DNA of 64,000 bases from Clitopilus passeckerianus (Eukaryota; Basidiomycota; Agaricomycetes; Agaricales; Entolomataceae), in NCBI GenBank assembly GCA_944990035.1, contig CALYLX010000128.1, forward strand, positions 1,054,001-1,118,000, in the 5' to 3' direction. The first letter of the stretch is position 1. Each line of letters starts with the position of its first letter. Below, one piece after another: positions 34,080 to 47,000 of this stretch. A model generated the notes under the pieces. That model was given only the letters and a program-made list of their open reading frames with translations, had not been told where the DNA came from and searched no databases. The translations under genes and the position numbers were made by a program.

Positions 34080-35668
34080 ATGGTCAAAGACGCGCCTATA
34101 ATCACTGGATATTATAGATATACCGATATCTGGTTTGACTGGTGAATATACGTCCATCGGCTCAGCAGAGTTGTTCGATGTTCAAATTCACGTCTTTAAC
34201 ACAGGGCATTGAACCCACCGAATCCAGAAGATTCCAAACCACTGAAAGCCATCCTCGGTTAGTCTTGGTCCATTCTTTGCAGGCTACCCCGGCGAACTAA
34301 TCTACTTGAATAAGCACACGATTGTCTCGTTCATCCGGATCACCCACTTCGAGTCAAAGGCGTGAATGGGGTTCAGCTCTACCTAGGTTTGCAATCGCTC
34401 AGCCAACCGCCTCTGCGTCCTCTATCTGACGATCATAGGAACACTTGATGAGACCGGAGAAAATCGACTCCTGTTTTCCTCGGCTCAAGTCGACTACGTA
34501 CGATATTGGGTGCACGCAATGGGCTTGACAAAAGAGATGGTGCCCTTACCATACTCCGATTGCCTTCTCACCATGTCTGATCTACGCAGCGTCACCCCCG
34601 TTGTGTATGAGACTGGAGGAGCACTCAAGCTTGCTTCAAAGGTGTGAATTCTGTTTTTCTTTCAATACAGACGATCTTTGACAGTAATCTAAAGCAAATT
34701 GACAAGAATAACAAACGCCTCAAGGGTGTTGACCCCATTGTTTCCCGCAGGCGTGACGACTTCGAGCGTGTTCGGGCCCTGTGGAGAGAAAAAAAGGGTA
34801 TCTGGTGTGCCCTTGATTTCGAGGCTTGGGAAATGGATCATAATGTTATCACTGAATTCGGGTGGCGCTCTGTTTCCTGGAGCGACGAGGTCCCCGTTGA
34901 AAACGTGGGGCACCTCATTGTTCAAGAGCACGAAAGAAATAGGAATACAAAATATCTGGCGGATTGGCGATATGTATATGTCTTATCTCCTCTATTCCAG
35001 AAGGCAATTAACACGCATATACGAACAGAACTACAACTTCGGCGAAAGCGAGACCATAAAAAAGGCCACCCTTGGTGCACGAATCCGTACGATGATAGAA
35101 GGGTTCCGTAATCATGGTCCAGTCTTCCTACTATTCCATGATTATCGACAAGACCTAAAGTTTGTTTTCTCCTTGGTTATCTCACACCAATGGAACTCAA
35201 GAGTATGCAAGGTATCTCCAGACACCCCAAATCAAAGCACCCATCGAAGGGCACACCCACATGCTCCCAGCTAAATGTCCAGATCACGGTCTCTTTATTC
35301 TTGACTCAGCAGAGATCTTTGCTGGCCTGGAAGGGATGCCGAAAGGGGATAGGCGATCGCTCGACGGCATCTGTCGTCTCCTCCAGATCAAGACTAGCTA
35401 CCTTCACAACGCTGGCAATGATGCATGGGTGAGTTTATCTGACTTCAGAACAGAATATTGCTGATGGACGAGCAAGTATACTGCTGAAGCTATCATCAGC
35501 ATGGCTTCTGGTGACGCCCTTGATGCTCAACGCGAGAAGCGCTGGCCCAACAAGACAGTGGCTAAAAGTGTTCAAGTTGACTTTGGTTCAGACCAGGAAA
35601 GCGATTTCTCTGACGATGAAGGTTTTATCAGGGCCAGTGACACCTATGTCGTCAATGCAGACACGTAG
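34080..35668 (+). CDS. GFD2/YDR514C-like protein with RNase H-like fold
   Basis: The start used is ATG 34080 (MVKDAPIITGYYRYTDIWFD). The C-terminal domain has GIWCALDFEAWEMDHNVITE, FGWRSVSWSDEVPVENVGHL, NFGESETIKKATLGARIRTM, FRNHGPVFLLFHDYRQDLKY and GLFILDSAEIFAGLEGMPKG, then LDGICRLLQIKTSYLHNAGN. This is a DnaQ/RNase H-like fold with acidic residues at the first (DFEAWE) and last positions, as in fungal Gfd2 and YDR514C homologues. Yeast Gfd2 suppresses a Dbp5 mRNA-export defect; the biochemical role of this protein is unproven. The N-terminal part needs five frame corrections (about 34140, 34208, 34288, 34357 and 34446). One intron (34642-34670) is only 29 nt as assembled. It may be functional with local errors or partly decayed. 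Confidence 0.72.
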
Positions 35669-35762
35669 TCGTCACATTTCATTAGTTAGCTATACTCTCC
35701 ATACCACTGTAACACGGCAATATGCATTATCCAATACTGATTTCAAAAGACGTTGGGTGCCA

Positions 35763-37520
35763 TTAATCCTCTTTGGTATCCTCTTCGTCCTCTCCGTCGT
35801 CTTCATCGTCCGATCGGTCATCATCAGCTTCACCGCTTTTGAGAGTCCTAATCGTTTGTTCAGTGAGATGAAACTAGTCATCCAGAGTAGATGAGTGGCT
35901 GCTTACCTAGCAAGAATCCTGAGCATCAACCAGTACCAGAAAAGGTTAAGGATTTGGAGAAGGACCAAGGGGATGAAGACCTGGAATGTCATCCACCTGG
36001 GCATGTAGGTGCCGTTTTTGTAGTTCCAAACTTTAGATGTTTCCCTGAAGGTTCAAGTTTAGCCAAAGAAGAGATATCGAGATGAAAAACGTACGGAACC
36101 AGATCGATCTCATACCACACGGACCAGAGGATCTTGAGGTTGAGGTAGTGACGGAAATATCTGTTTCACAATATAAGCTTGAAGCAGGAAGGCCCCAGCA
36201 ATGCACATACGTCCAGACACAAATGAAGACTGCAAATGATACAACTTTAGCTCTGTTCCATTGCATGTAGTTCAGCAATTTCGAGAACTGACAGAGGAGT
36301 TAATGAGGGCATATTCAAATTGTGCATTATAAACCTACTGCGAGGAACGTATCCGGGATGTCCATGCTCATGTACACTGCGTTGCCAATGAAAGTTAGGT
36401 TGACAAAGTAACTCCAGCTATTTGGCAAGTGAGCAGGGGCTGATGGGGAGTGAGAGATAATGACTATACCCCACAAGCCAGAGTGTGACAAAATGATGAG
36501 CGACCAGTTCTGCGTAATCTGAGCGGGGTTTCTCAAGGCCCAGAATGAGTACGATTAGTTGCTGACACCAGTAAGATGCCTGCATTAGGTAGTATCGTTT
36601 GAGTTCTGGCTTCATGTCCCAATGAGGATAATCTGTTGGGTTGATTGAGTTCTTGTGTTCGACGAGAAGGTTAAATTACAGTCACCAATCCAGAATGCCT
36701 CTGTTCGATACCAGTCGGTGGGAAGCTGTTTCATGATACTCTGCAGAGGGAGATAAGAAAACGTCAACAACAAGAAATCAAGGACTAACGTAGCCCCAAG
36801 CTCCAAAAAATGCGAAGTAAATCATGGCATAACCTTGTTCGCCGAAGCGGTCGAGTTTGACAGTTCTGCGCAGACCAAAATATCTTGCGATAGGATGACA
36901 GAGGTTGATGGTTATGAGCTGCCTAACACACGACCAAAATACGATGTAGTAGGCGATGAACGCCAGGTCATCGTAAGTCTTTTGGTAGCGAGGGTCGTCG
37001 GGACTAGATGCTGGCACATATCCAGAGAGTAAGAAGAAACGGCCGAAGGGGTTCTCAACACCAGGTTCGAGATATGGTGCAAGGAATTCCCAGTTCAGAT
37101 ACAACACAACAGGCACCAGTAGAAGTTTGAAAGCGGATACTAGACATATTTAGATTTGCCAGTTTAGATGTAGCGTAGCACATATACTTACAAGGCTGAA
37201 TCGCCCAGCGCAACCAAGGAGAAACAGCACGAGGGGCAGCTGTACGAGGGTAGGGCGAGACGGGGGAGGCACTTCGAGGGGTAGTAGCGCCAAGGGGCCT
37301 AGGCAAAACTGTCAAGAACTGAAACAACGCGTGCACCATTGTTCGTAAAACGTACGTCTGAGGCAAAAAGGGGCCTGTAAGATGGTGTGAGGGATCATTT
37401 CTAGAGGAGGCGCATGAGTAAATTCCGGTTGCAATCACAATGTCATTAAGTTTGGACACACTCAAGATTCATGGGAGAAGGTGCGATGTGCGTCTTTGCC
37501 TTCCCAGCCTTTCGTGCCAT
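35763..37520 (-). CDS. LAG1: Ceramide synthase LAG1 (TLC domain)
   Basis: Sphingosine N-acyltransferase of the ER membrane, making (dihydro)ceramide from acyl-CoA. The start at 37520 gives MARKAGKAKTHIAPSPMNLE, then NDPSHHLTGPFLPQ and several hydrophobic segments (LLVPVVLYLNWEFLAPYLEP, YDDLAFIAYYIVFWSCVRQL, GYAMIYFAFFGAWGYV). The TLC domain has DYPHWDMKPELKRYYLMQAS, the catalytic-region SDYAELVAHHFVTLWLVGWS with the two His, and MSMDIPDTFLA with its two Asp. Further helices follow (NYMQWNRAKVVSFAVFICVW, FQVFIPLVLLQILNLFWYWL). The C-terminal tail is acidic (DDRSDDEDDGEDEEDTKED), stop at 35763. Many short introns join without a frame break. It is divergent from REX3. Confidence 0.92.
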
Positions 37521-37686
37521 TTTGGAGACGTTGCTGGTCGTCGCTGGCCGTGAAATGGATATACGTGGTTGGGACCAAACTATGGATACGACCCTGACCT
37601 GCGGAACTGCCATTTTTCGCGTCGCCGCCATCAATGGCTCCGCCGGCCCCAAGGTTAATACAAAACGTTGACGACGACCTTGGCTA

Positions 37687-39587
37687 ATGTTCTCGAGTCT
37701 CAATCTATTTCAGACTCTACGCTGCCCGGAAGCTCAGAAATGTTCGAGAAAAGGATGTATATTCTCTCATGGCAACGATATGCCAGCGCCTTTGACTCTC
37801 AGTATTCCCGTTCGTAAAGATGAAGCCAAGTCAACACCCTCTTCGGCAGCAAGTGCTAACGCACCTAAGGCTCAAGCTGTCACCGTGCCTTCAAAGAGGG
37901 CCATGCCTTCGTCGCCCAGCTTATCAGCTGCCACGGCTTCCTCGAGCAGCACTCTTGAACCACCAAGGAAGCTTCAAAAGGTTGGTGGGCCGGCAAAGCC
38001 ACAGGCGATTTCAACAACATCTTATACGAATGTGAGGCATCGCTTCTTGAGTTCTGACTGCCGGGGGCTAATTCCTGCAGGGCGGGTGCCAGTTCTTAGA
38101 ATCAATGCAGCCCAGTCACAGGTTCCTATATCTACCCGCCAGGTCAGCCGAACCAACTGGTCTTTACTTCCCATTCTAGGTTGACCCAAGACTCCTAGAC
38201 CATGCTGAAGACGCTTCACGATCACTTTATGGTTCTGTATAACAAAGTTCTTCCGGCCAATCCTTCGCTTGCAGCAGAGCATGCTTTGAAACAAGAGGAA
38301 GAAGTTTACAAGAAATCGACCAAGCTCACATATCGTAATGTATCCATGGCCAACAGCTATACTCGGACCTATATGCTCATAATTCAAACAGGCCATAATT
38401 CAATGTTGTGCAGCGCTCAAGCGTCGCACAATTCCTACAAGTATTTCTCATCCCTCAGTTGGCACAGAAGGAGAGCTTGCCGCTAAAGCTGAATCTCGCA
38501 AAGCTGTTACATCCCTTCGACTGACTCGAGAACTTTTGGAGTCATATGTCCATCCCGTTGATGAACTTGTCAAATGGGGCTTCTTCACCGAGGTTCCTGA
38601 GGTGCCTGGGGCTACAGAGCCTAGCTTAGAGGGCAAAACTGCCAAATGTGAAAGATGTGCGCAACCATTCCAGGTCAAGAGAATGGAGGAAGCTGATGAA
38701 TGCATCTATCATTGGGGAAGGTTGCAAACTACCCGAATAGGCGGTCAGTATGTCCTTATTGAATATTTGCCTTTTCTCTAAACTCACATTTAATTGCAGG
38801 AGAGAAGTCAAGAGTGTATACTTGCTGTGGAAGACCTTCAGACGGCAGTGAAGGATGTACTCATGGGCACCATGTGTTCTATGAGTCCAAGCTGGAGGAG
38901 CTGCACAGAAGGCATGGGTTTTCGTTCCTCAATTCAAGGGCAGGAGAGGGCCAGACGCTAGACGTGGCTGCGCTGGACTGTGAGATGATATATACCACAG
39001 GAGGTATGCGGGTAGCTCGAGTTTCAGTTGTTGATGGTTCTGGCAAGGACGTGTTCGACAAGTTAGTGAAGATGGATCCAGGAGTTGAAATCATGTCAGT
39101 CTCCTCATCCAGTGGCTATAGTCCTTCACCTCTGATTATTTTTCTGTTTCTAGCGACTATAATTCACGCTTCTCGGGAGTCACGGCCGATACACATACGA
39201 AAGCAACCATGGATTTGCGAGATGTACGACGCGCTTTGGATTCACACATTGACAAGGACACTATTCTCATTGGGCATGCCCTCGACAACGATCTCAAAAC
39301 CCTGAGAATAATCCACCATAGATGTGTCGATACCGCCCTCCTGTTTCCTCATCGTGCAGGCGCCCCGTATCGAAGGTCGCTCAGAGATCTGTAAGTCTTT
39401 AAACTAACTCACTCTGTCCTTCTCTCAGAGCTCTCCTAGTGTGCGCGAACACCTTCTACTGCTCATCCAGGTAGGCGGTGGGACGACCGGTCACTCCTCA
39501 CTAGAAGACGCAATTTCTACGTTGGATTTGGTTAGATGGCATGTGATCAATAAACCCAAGCCTCCCGAGAAGCCTCTTCAAAGGTAG
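37687..39587 (+). CDS. REX3: RNA exonuclease REX3 (DEDDh family)
   Basis: 3'-5' RNA exonuclease that trims noncoding RNA 3' ends (for example RNase MRP RNA in yeast). MFSSLNLFQTLRCPEAQKCS and RKGCIFSHG form a CCCH-type zinc finger. After a disordered Ser/Ala-rich linker come LRINAAQSQVPISTRQ, HDHFMVLYNKVLPANPSLAA, EHALKQEEEVYKKSTKLTYR and a second Cys-rich module (KCERCAQPFQVKR, YTCCGRPSDGSEGCTHGHHV). The exonuclease core has AALDCEMIYTTGGMRVARVS (motif I with DxE), DTILIGHALDNDLKTLRIIH (motif II) and SSLEDAISTLDLVRWHVI (motif III). The frame breaks in the C run at 38089-38090 (GGC before PVLRINAAQS). The stop is at 39585-39587. Confidence 0.82.
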
Positions 39588-39712
39588 TAAGAGTATAATT
39601 ATACCAGTTTCCAGCAGCTCTTCTTATTTTCATCCCATATCCAACTGACACGAGTCCAATCTTGTGCATTATTAGTACATGATATAGTATGTGGTATGAT
39701 ACAATGAAATGT

Positions 39713-41211
39713 CTAGAAGAGCATGACACAAACGACCTGTGAGGCTTCAGATACTTCCAAGATGATTCCATCATACCCATACACTATAGGTTTGTGAGTG
39801 AAGGGGCCCCAGCTATGAACCAAAAAACCTTACGACGTGAACTGGCGCTGGGTAGAGTAATGTTCTCTTCGTCATCCGTACGATCCAGATGCATAGATGG
39901 TGGTGGCTCCCTTGGGCTGAGGAAATGGGAGATGGTCTCGAACTTTATCCCGATCAGAAGGGACTAAGAGAAGAGAAGAAAGAATCTTACTCTATCATAA
40001 AACTTCTTCCGAGGAGGCGTATCTGAATGACAAGGAGTGAGTAGGAATTAAGTATTGTGCGCAGTGTGTTACCATCTTCGTCATCCTCAGGAGGACCCTC
40101 GATCTCCCAGTTACATCGCTTATATCTCTGGAACAATGGTGAACCAGGCTGGGCGGAACTCATCGTTAGGAGTTTGCAATATACAGAACTAGACGGGTCT
40201 ACTCACTATATTTGAATGTAAGATAATCTTTGTCACTAGATGAGTTGAGCTGGAGATCAGGAAATCTATGCCATGCTGGAAATAATTGTAAAAATCTGTG
40301 TAAGAGGTTTGAGCTTTCAGTCTCTGCGCAAGACGGAAATAGGGCGTACAGCTTGGTTCATTATCATCTTCCGTAGCTGTTGAATGTATCTTCATCCGCT
40401 CGTCTTCCTTGTAGTGTATTCGAGCAGGTGGACCTAAGTCCAGCATCAAGTCTTGAGCGGTAGTCACTCCTAGTTGTACTTGCACGGTTCGAGAGGAGGT
40501 CGGGTAGAAGTGAAGAGTCACTCCATAATGGACCTATACAGCGTGAAAATCGTTGTACCGAGATTTGGTTTGAGGCGAGCTTTACCTTGACAATAGCCTG
40601 CCTGATATCGCCACTCATTATGGGCAGCTCTGAAACTTCCGCAAGCGCGTCCAAGGCCTTACCGTCGTTCTCCTTCTGAGAGATAAGAACTTTCTTGACC
40701 TCTTGGGTGCGAGCATCCGCCGAACTAGGTTTGAAGCTTTCACCAATACCGTCTTCGTCAAAGCAGAACCACAGGCCCGGGTAGCGTAGCTCATCACCAG
40801 GATAGGTAGGCCCAAATGTGCGGCGGACAGCGACTCTTGTCAATACCTCCTCGGGAGACGAGAGCACTCTGTCTCTATAACGCAATATCACAGGAGGATT
40901 GGGATCTCTCAGCTTCCGGAGGCATATGGTGTGTAACCGCTGGTGCTTCCCAGAAAACAGAAGGTCCACGTGAGGTCGTAGATGAAGTATGATCGGTGTT
41001 GTTGATGAGGCGTCTGGGTCATATTTGACGTCGACCTGAGGAAAGGCATGCTGAAGCTGACGCAAGGTGACCAATACATTCCAGAGAGAAGCACCTTCGT
41101 TGCAGTTCAAGCGTAAGCAATCTGCTTTCAGAGTCAATAAGAGAACACACCAATCTCAAAGAGTCCAAGTCCTGAGCCCGGTCGAATTTCAACGTCCAGC
41201 GTCGAGAACAT
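39713..41211 (-). CDS. PHAF1: PHAF1 / UPF0183 family protein
   Basis: Phagophore-associated PHAF1 (UPF0183) homologue, thought to bind autophagosome formation sites through its BCAS3 partner in animals. The start at 41211 gives MFSTLDVEIRPGSGLGLFEI, then GASLWNVLVTLRQLQHAFPQ, VDVKYDPDASSTTPIILHLR and PHVDLLFSGKHQRLHTICLR. Further on are GVTTAQDLMLDLGPPARIHY, PYFRLAQRLKAQTSYTDFYN and YFQHGIDFLISSSTHLVTKI. The last exons give KKFYDR and IKFETISHFLSPREPPPSMH, and the tail VYGYDGIILEVSEASQVVCV, stop at 39713. These blocks are in the family order. The frame is intact. The role in fungi is inferred from animals. It is head to head with DPB2. Confidence 0.85.
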
Positions 41212-41366
41212 GATGGGCACTGGTCAAGCTGTACTGCTAGCTTGGAGTCAGTCCGATGAATTAGGAAGGTTGCGCTGATAGGGGCCGTCACGCTCAACAC
41301 GATCTGTCACAGTCACGCAATGCGCGTTTGCAGGCTTTCCTCGATCTTCAGCGAGTTTTTACGGGA

Positions 41367-43568
41367 ATGGCAGACGAGAGACAGCGGCGTATACTCAAAG
41401 TGCGTGGATTTATTCATTTTCAAGAAAAAACTGACGATTTATGGCAGGTGTTCAGAAAATTCAGCTATTCTCTCAGCCCTGAAGCTTCTCAGTGGGTCGA
41501 AGGCATCTTAGAATACCATGAGATTCCAAACGAGGATGTCGAGTCAACGATTGAAACACTTACCATAGAGTATAGTAAACAGGATGGTGAGTAACAGTGT
41601 CAAATCCTCATTCTACTCGATAATCATGTATACGGACTCACAGACGTTGATATGAAGGTTGACATCAAGATACTTCAAAGAGTCTACGAATCCATGCAAG
41701 AACAAGATGAACGAATGGATACCGAGAAAGAGCTCATTGATCCTGAAAGCCACCTTTTCGTGATCAATGCATTCGAAATGCCCTTGTGGAACTGGTCTAT
41801 TGAAGGTGGGACTTTCTCAAAGTAAGTCATGGATAGTTCAACGTCGGCAGACACGCTGATTTGGCCAGGACAACGTCACCTTTAACCATCGGAGGGACGG
41901 CGGAATCGCGCATAATGGCTATACGGAACCGGCTGAACATTATCAGGCAGTGTGTGCTTCGCAACGAACACTTCGCGCCTTCGACTATCCCATCCCGCGA
42001 TCGAGACCGGCTTGTTACAGTTAGTTCCTACGAATCATTGCTCTCTTCGAATCATATAGCTCACACATTCCGATTAGCTCAAATCAACGAAACAACTCCT
42101 GGGTCGCGCTGGGGATCGGTTTCTACTGCTTGGTATGCTTACGCACAACAAAGAAGGCAGACTCTGTGTTGAGGACTCTGATGGGAGTGTGGAGCTCGAT
42201 TTCTCTCAACTGGTATGACATGCTCCTTCTCAGCAAGTCTTCGTACGATAATCGCCTTTAGGATGAACCTGGAGATGGGCTGTTCACGGACGGGTGTTTC
42301 GCCCTTGTTGAAGGTGAATACACCGAAGAGGCTACTCTTCGGATTATAGCAATTGGACAACCCCCTTGCGAATCACGCGAAACATCTCGGTATGCCACAT
42401 TCAAGTTTCTCTAGCCAACACGCTGAGCCTACCTACTAGCTCGATATATGGTCATATAGATTTCTTGGGCAAAGGGTCAACGTCCTTACTAGAGGACGTG
42501 AGTGCCTTCGCCATTAAACTCAGAGCAAATCTGACAAACTTGAGCACAGTCCAAATATGCAGTTCGAATACGAGACGAGCTGCCGGACCTTCAATTCTTC
42601 TTCCTCTCAGATGTTTGGCTTGACCACCCGAAAACTCTCCCCGGCCTCGAAAAGATGTTTGATCAATGTGTTGAGAACAATTTCATACCCAAAGTCATGG
42701 TGTTCTGTGGCAACTTCACTCGAACTTCAATCTCCCATGGAAACGCCAGAGATGTACAGAACTATCAAGGTGATTTCTGTCTCTTTTGAAGTTACATTTG
42801 TACTGAGGCTCCTAGATAATTTCGACGCGTTGGCCGATCTCATCGCTGCTTATCCGGCCATAACACGGACGACCCATTTCGTATTTGTTCCAGGGCCTCT
42901 TGATGTGACGATAAACGGTACACTTCCGAGGCAGCGGATTCTTTCCTCATTCACGAACAAGCTTCAAACCAAAACTCAGAAGATCCATTTCGCGTCAAAT
43001 CCATGCCGATTAAAATTCTTCGACCAAGAGCTCGTGATATTCAGAGAAGACACCATGTCAAGGATGCTACGGAACGTTGTTGGAGGCGTTAAGCCTTCCG
43101 TCACCGGCGACGACTTGAAGCGCTATGTATGTCATGCCTTTGTGAGCCTCCTACAATCTAACTTATGACTTTGATCTATGGTGCATACAGCTTGTACAGA
43201 CAATCCTGGATCAAGCACATTTGAGTCCTTTGGCCATCAACATACAGCCTACGCTATCAGATTATGACCATGCTCTGCGGTTGTACCCTCTCCCAACGGC
43301 AGTGAGCCCCCATTTTCTTCCCCCGGTTGAGGCACCGTCTGAAGCCGGTCTAGTTAGTTCTAGCGGATAAATACGACCGATTTAAGATCACGTACACTGG
43401 GTGTCATGTCTTCAACCCGGGCAGCTTCATAGGCGGTAATTCCTATGTCTTCTCAACGTACCGGCCAGCAGAAACAAATTCGGAAGAATGGTGAGTAGAT
43501 TTTTGTGTCAATTTTAAACGCGGCTAACATGAATTGTCAGTATCCTTGACATGGACCCTGAAGACTGA
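41367..43568 (+). CDS. DPB2: DNA polymerase epsilon subunit B
   Basis: Second subunit of the leading-strand polymerase epsilon, also a link to the CMG helicase. The first exon from ATG 41367 is [11 protein letters not shown], and after a short intron the N-terminal helical domain continues with [20 protein letters not shown] and [20 protein letters not shown]. Later come [60 protein letters not shown], the phosphoesterase-like domain ([55 protein letters not shown]) and [20 protein letters not shown], ending ILDMDPED. The metal ligands of the phosphoesterase fold seem degenerate, as usual for this subunit. Introns are numerous; no frame break was found. Confidence 0.9.
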
Positions 43569-44077
43569 GATGACCGCGTTTTGTCCGTGCAACGTTTGGA
43601 TACCCAGCTGTACCCGCTTTTATGTGTAATCTGTATGCAAGAGAATATATTCTATTCATTAGTCTCCATTACAAAGTTCAAATTAGCCTCCGAGAATGAG
43701 CCATTGAATGAATTTGAGCAGCCATGATGAATGCTGACTAACGCCTACTTGCTTATCGGGGCTACTCAGCAGGCCTGTCGTGTAACAAGGCGAACAGCGC
43801 GCTGACGCCGTGTCGTGCCTGCAACAGGCTTTTCCACAAACTTCATGCCCCAAAGATCTTTTCAGTAAGATTCATTGGGTTGACAGCTGGAAACTGCCAG
43901 TAAAGAGGCCAACTTGACCAGAACGCGAACATTCTCTCATATCTGACACTGGTCGGCCAATACACCATAATCTGGGACCTTAGCAATAGGAAGTTGCGTT
44001 GGACTTCAATAGGAAGACCGTGAGTTGAGCATTCTTCTGTTTCTTATTCTACTGCTCAAGCAACTACCCCGTAGAAC
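43569..44077. other. Intergenic, 509 bp
   Basis: Between the 3' end of DPB2 and the start of FMP27. No ORF with coding character, no repeat and no RNA gene was seen. It should contain the DPB2 3' UTR and the FMP27 promoter. Confidence 0.5.
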
Positions 44078-47000
44078 ATGAACTTCATCCTTTCCTTTAT
44101 CGCGTCAATCCTACATGTACTTTTCTTGGCTTCCCCCTCCGACTCCTACTCGGCACGTCTCATCCTCCTAATAATCCGCCTCACCACCCTATCGATACTA
44201 TGCCGGAATTTACTACTGCCATGGCTCTTATCGGTTCTCTCAAAACGTATGCGAGTCAGAAGCATAAGCCTGACTTCAATTCGTGGGCTATACATTCGGA
44301 CCGGAACCCAAGTCATTCGCGTCGATCGTATTAGCTGGAGCTGGCTCCATGTCAATGGTTTACACGTCAAGTTACAGGGACTGAACATTGAAGTTAGGAA
44401 AGCAGAGCCTCCTGCGACTTTGCCACCTGTTCGACGAGGAAACCGCAACCTCACTTTGGCAGACCTGGCGCCGTCCTCATTTGCACAGAGGTTCTTCGCC
44501 TGGTTTTACTCTTCTTCAGAGCCATTTGTCCGCCCTATTATCCGTGCCATTGTCGTGGTGTGCCTCCGCGCCCTCATACGTTGGCTTCCAAACATCATCT
44601 CAAATATCACCTTCGAATTCCTCTCGACTTCTTTGGACCTGCCGCATCTTTTGGATGCTTCCATATCGATTCACGGAGTCACATTCCACACAGAACTCAA
44701 GTTTACACAACTGGGAAACATAGCAGACAATGTCGAGGAAGCCGCACAGCGACCGACCAGGAGACGTAGGTTGTACGCCATGTCAGCCTGGAAGAAGAGA
44801 TTAGAGGACAGTTTCCAACGTGCTTTGGATAGGGCGTGGGGGAAGGCTCAGGGAACCGCCTCTATGAAGTTCCAAATGCATGGGGTGACAGGCACCTTTG
44901 AGAAGAGCTCATCAGAAGCAGGTGAGTAACTCGTGCTTGTTCCACGTTTCCTAGCGCTAACTAAACATCAACTATTCATTAGCTCAATTCTTGAGGTTTC
45001 CAGGCGCTGTGAGCCTTGCGGCATCTTTGAAGTTCAATCCTAGAGAAGCAAACATTGACACGAATAGCCTTATCATGAGCCTGGATATCGAAGACGTATA
45101 CGTCCAATTGAACAATCTCCAAAAGTTGCTTGGTGCCTTTGACCAACTCAAGGGCCAGTCTCTTAAAATACCGTCGGGTGCCCTGTCCCCAACATCACCT
45201 TGGCCGTTCATCTCTACCACCACCCCTATACCCTCCTCGTTCAGCGTTGACTCCGAACGTTCATTCTTCCCCCTTTCTGCCGGATTATCTCCAGGAAAGG
45301 ATACACCCCTTTCCTCCGCTTTAGGGTCCCCGGCATTGCCTACATCCCCTCTGCTTGACATGTTATCGGTAATGCTTCATCTTCGAATTTAGCACTATTC
45401 AACCACTCACCTATTACTAGGGTTCCATACGGGCGAGACGTCGACCATATGTGCCTCGCACCCCTCGTATGAAGGATTTGAAAGATTCTGTATGGCTCTT
45501 ATTTGCCCTTCCCAATGACTCATCACCTAAATATCGTTTAAGTCGATTGTAGCAATTCTTAGTCGGGCGACCGTCAAGATATCTACCATCAAATGCGCAG
45601 CGAGCCTTCTCCCTGAGCGAGAGCTCTACGAGACTACTATTACCGACATATCGCTAGCTGCCAGTCCAATAAAACGTCTACCAGATGCCGACTTTTACGA
45701 ATCAATGTTGGGTTCCAAAAAGAAGAAACATGATGTGGACCCAGAGGCCTACGGAGTCAACGTCTTGATTCACCAGATCGTCCTAGCCAGACGAGAGAGT
45801 CTTCACAGCCTCAGACTCTTGAAGGTGGGACAGATCTCACTTGAGGCATCAGCAGTTCAGTGGCCCGCCCCATGGTTGAAGCCATCTCCTTTCCTCAAAG
45901 GGGATCCCAACACTCCCTTGGTTTCCATTCGACTGAACGTGGAGGATATCCAAGCAGCGGATCGGATCGACCACCTACAGAAGCTTCTAGACTATCTCCG
46001 TACCCCAAAACCTCCGAAGGAAAAACCTCCGATGACCCCAACTCTCGATCTACCTCGCATAGCGCTGGAGTTACATTGCGGCAGCTTCAACGGGCGACTT
46101 ATATTGATCGACACTTCCGTAGGACCTCGCGCATTGGAAGTATACACCGATGGTCTCGTTCTGTCAGTGACTTCCGAGTTCGTAAATGATCAGAAAAAGT
46201 TGCCTGGCTCGGAGGTTGACCAAAACCGACAGCAACTACGGATGGTCCTGCGCCCGGTGCTAATCCTGGAACCTGTTACCATCCAGCTCCAACCAGCCAT
46301 GACAGCAGCATTCGCCTATTCCACTGTTGACCCGGCCTTGGCTGACCCAACAAACCCCATCGCAATAGTGTCGCTTGATCGATTCGAGTTCGTTGGGGAT
46401 GGTCAGTTGCTCAGCTTCTTCAACCCAGATGCAGATTCCGTTCCATCCACGGTGTTGTCGTCTGCCGTGTTCGATCTTCACCTTTCTTCCGATAAACTTC
46501 GCCTCGAGCTTTGGCATCCGGATGCGTTGGCCATTGTTCGTCGGGTCCTTGACCTCGCAATGCCTAAGACTGAAGGCGACCCAGTTGATCGTCCTAGATC
46601 GCCGCCTGTTTCAGCGCCGTTGCTTGATCGTTTGCCGGCAGGATTTGCAACGACTCTAGTATTCGGCCAAATCATGGTGATGCTCACTTCACCAGATATT
46701 TTCCCCTCAGAGAGTTCAGGCCTGACCAGGGGTCTTGCGCTCTCCACTGGCATTTCAGTCCAATATTCCTCCCTACACACAAGCCACACATACCGATTCT
46801 CAAACCTCCCCAACCAGTCGCTCCTGAGGCACAAGCTATCCTTACCAGAAGAACAAGTTGTGGAAGCCTTTTCGGCAGCACAAGCTTCAGCAATAACTCA
46901 ACGAGCCTCCGCACATGCCAGGCTAACCTTGACCTCCACGACAGTTCATAATATCATTGCAACAGCGAATAGCGTCATCGACTATCAACCATCCAGAACG

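Noticed and set aside
37521..37703. Upstream extension of LAG1 from an alternative start
   Set aside because: It would run across the divergent promoter and into REX3; the ATG at 37520 is a better start.
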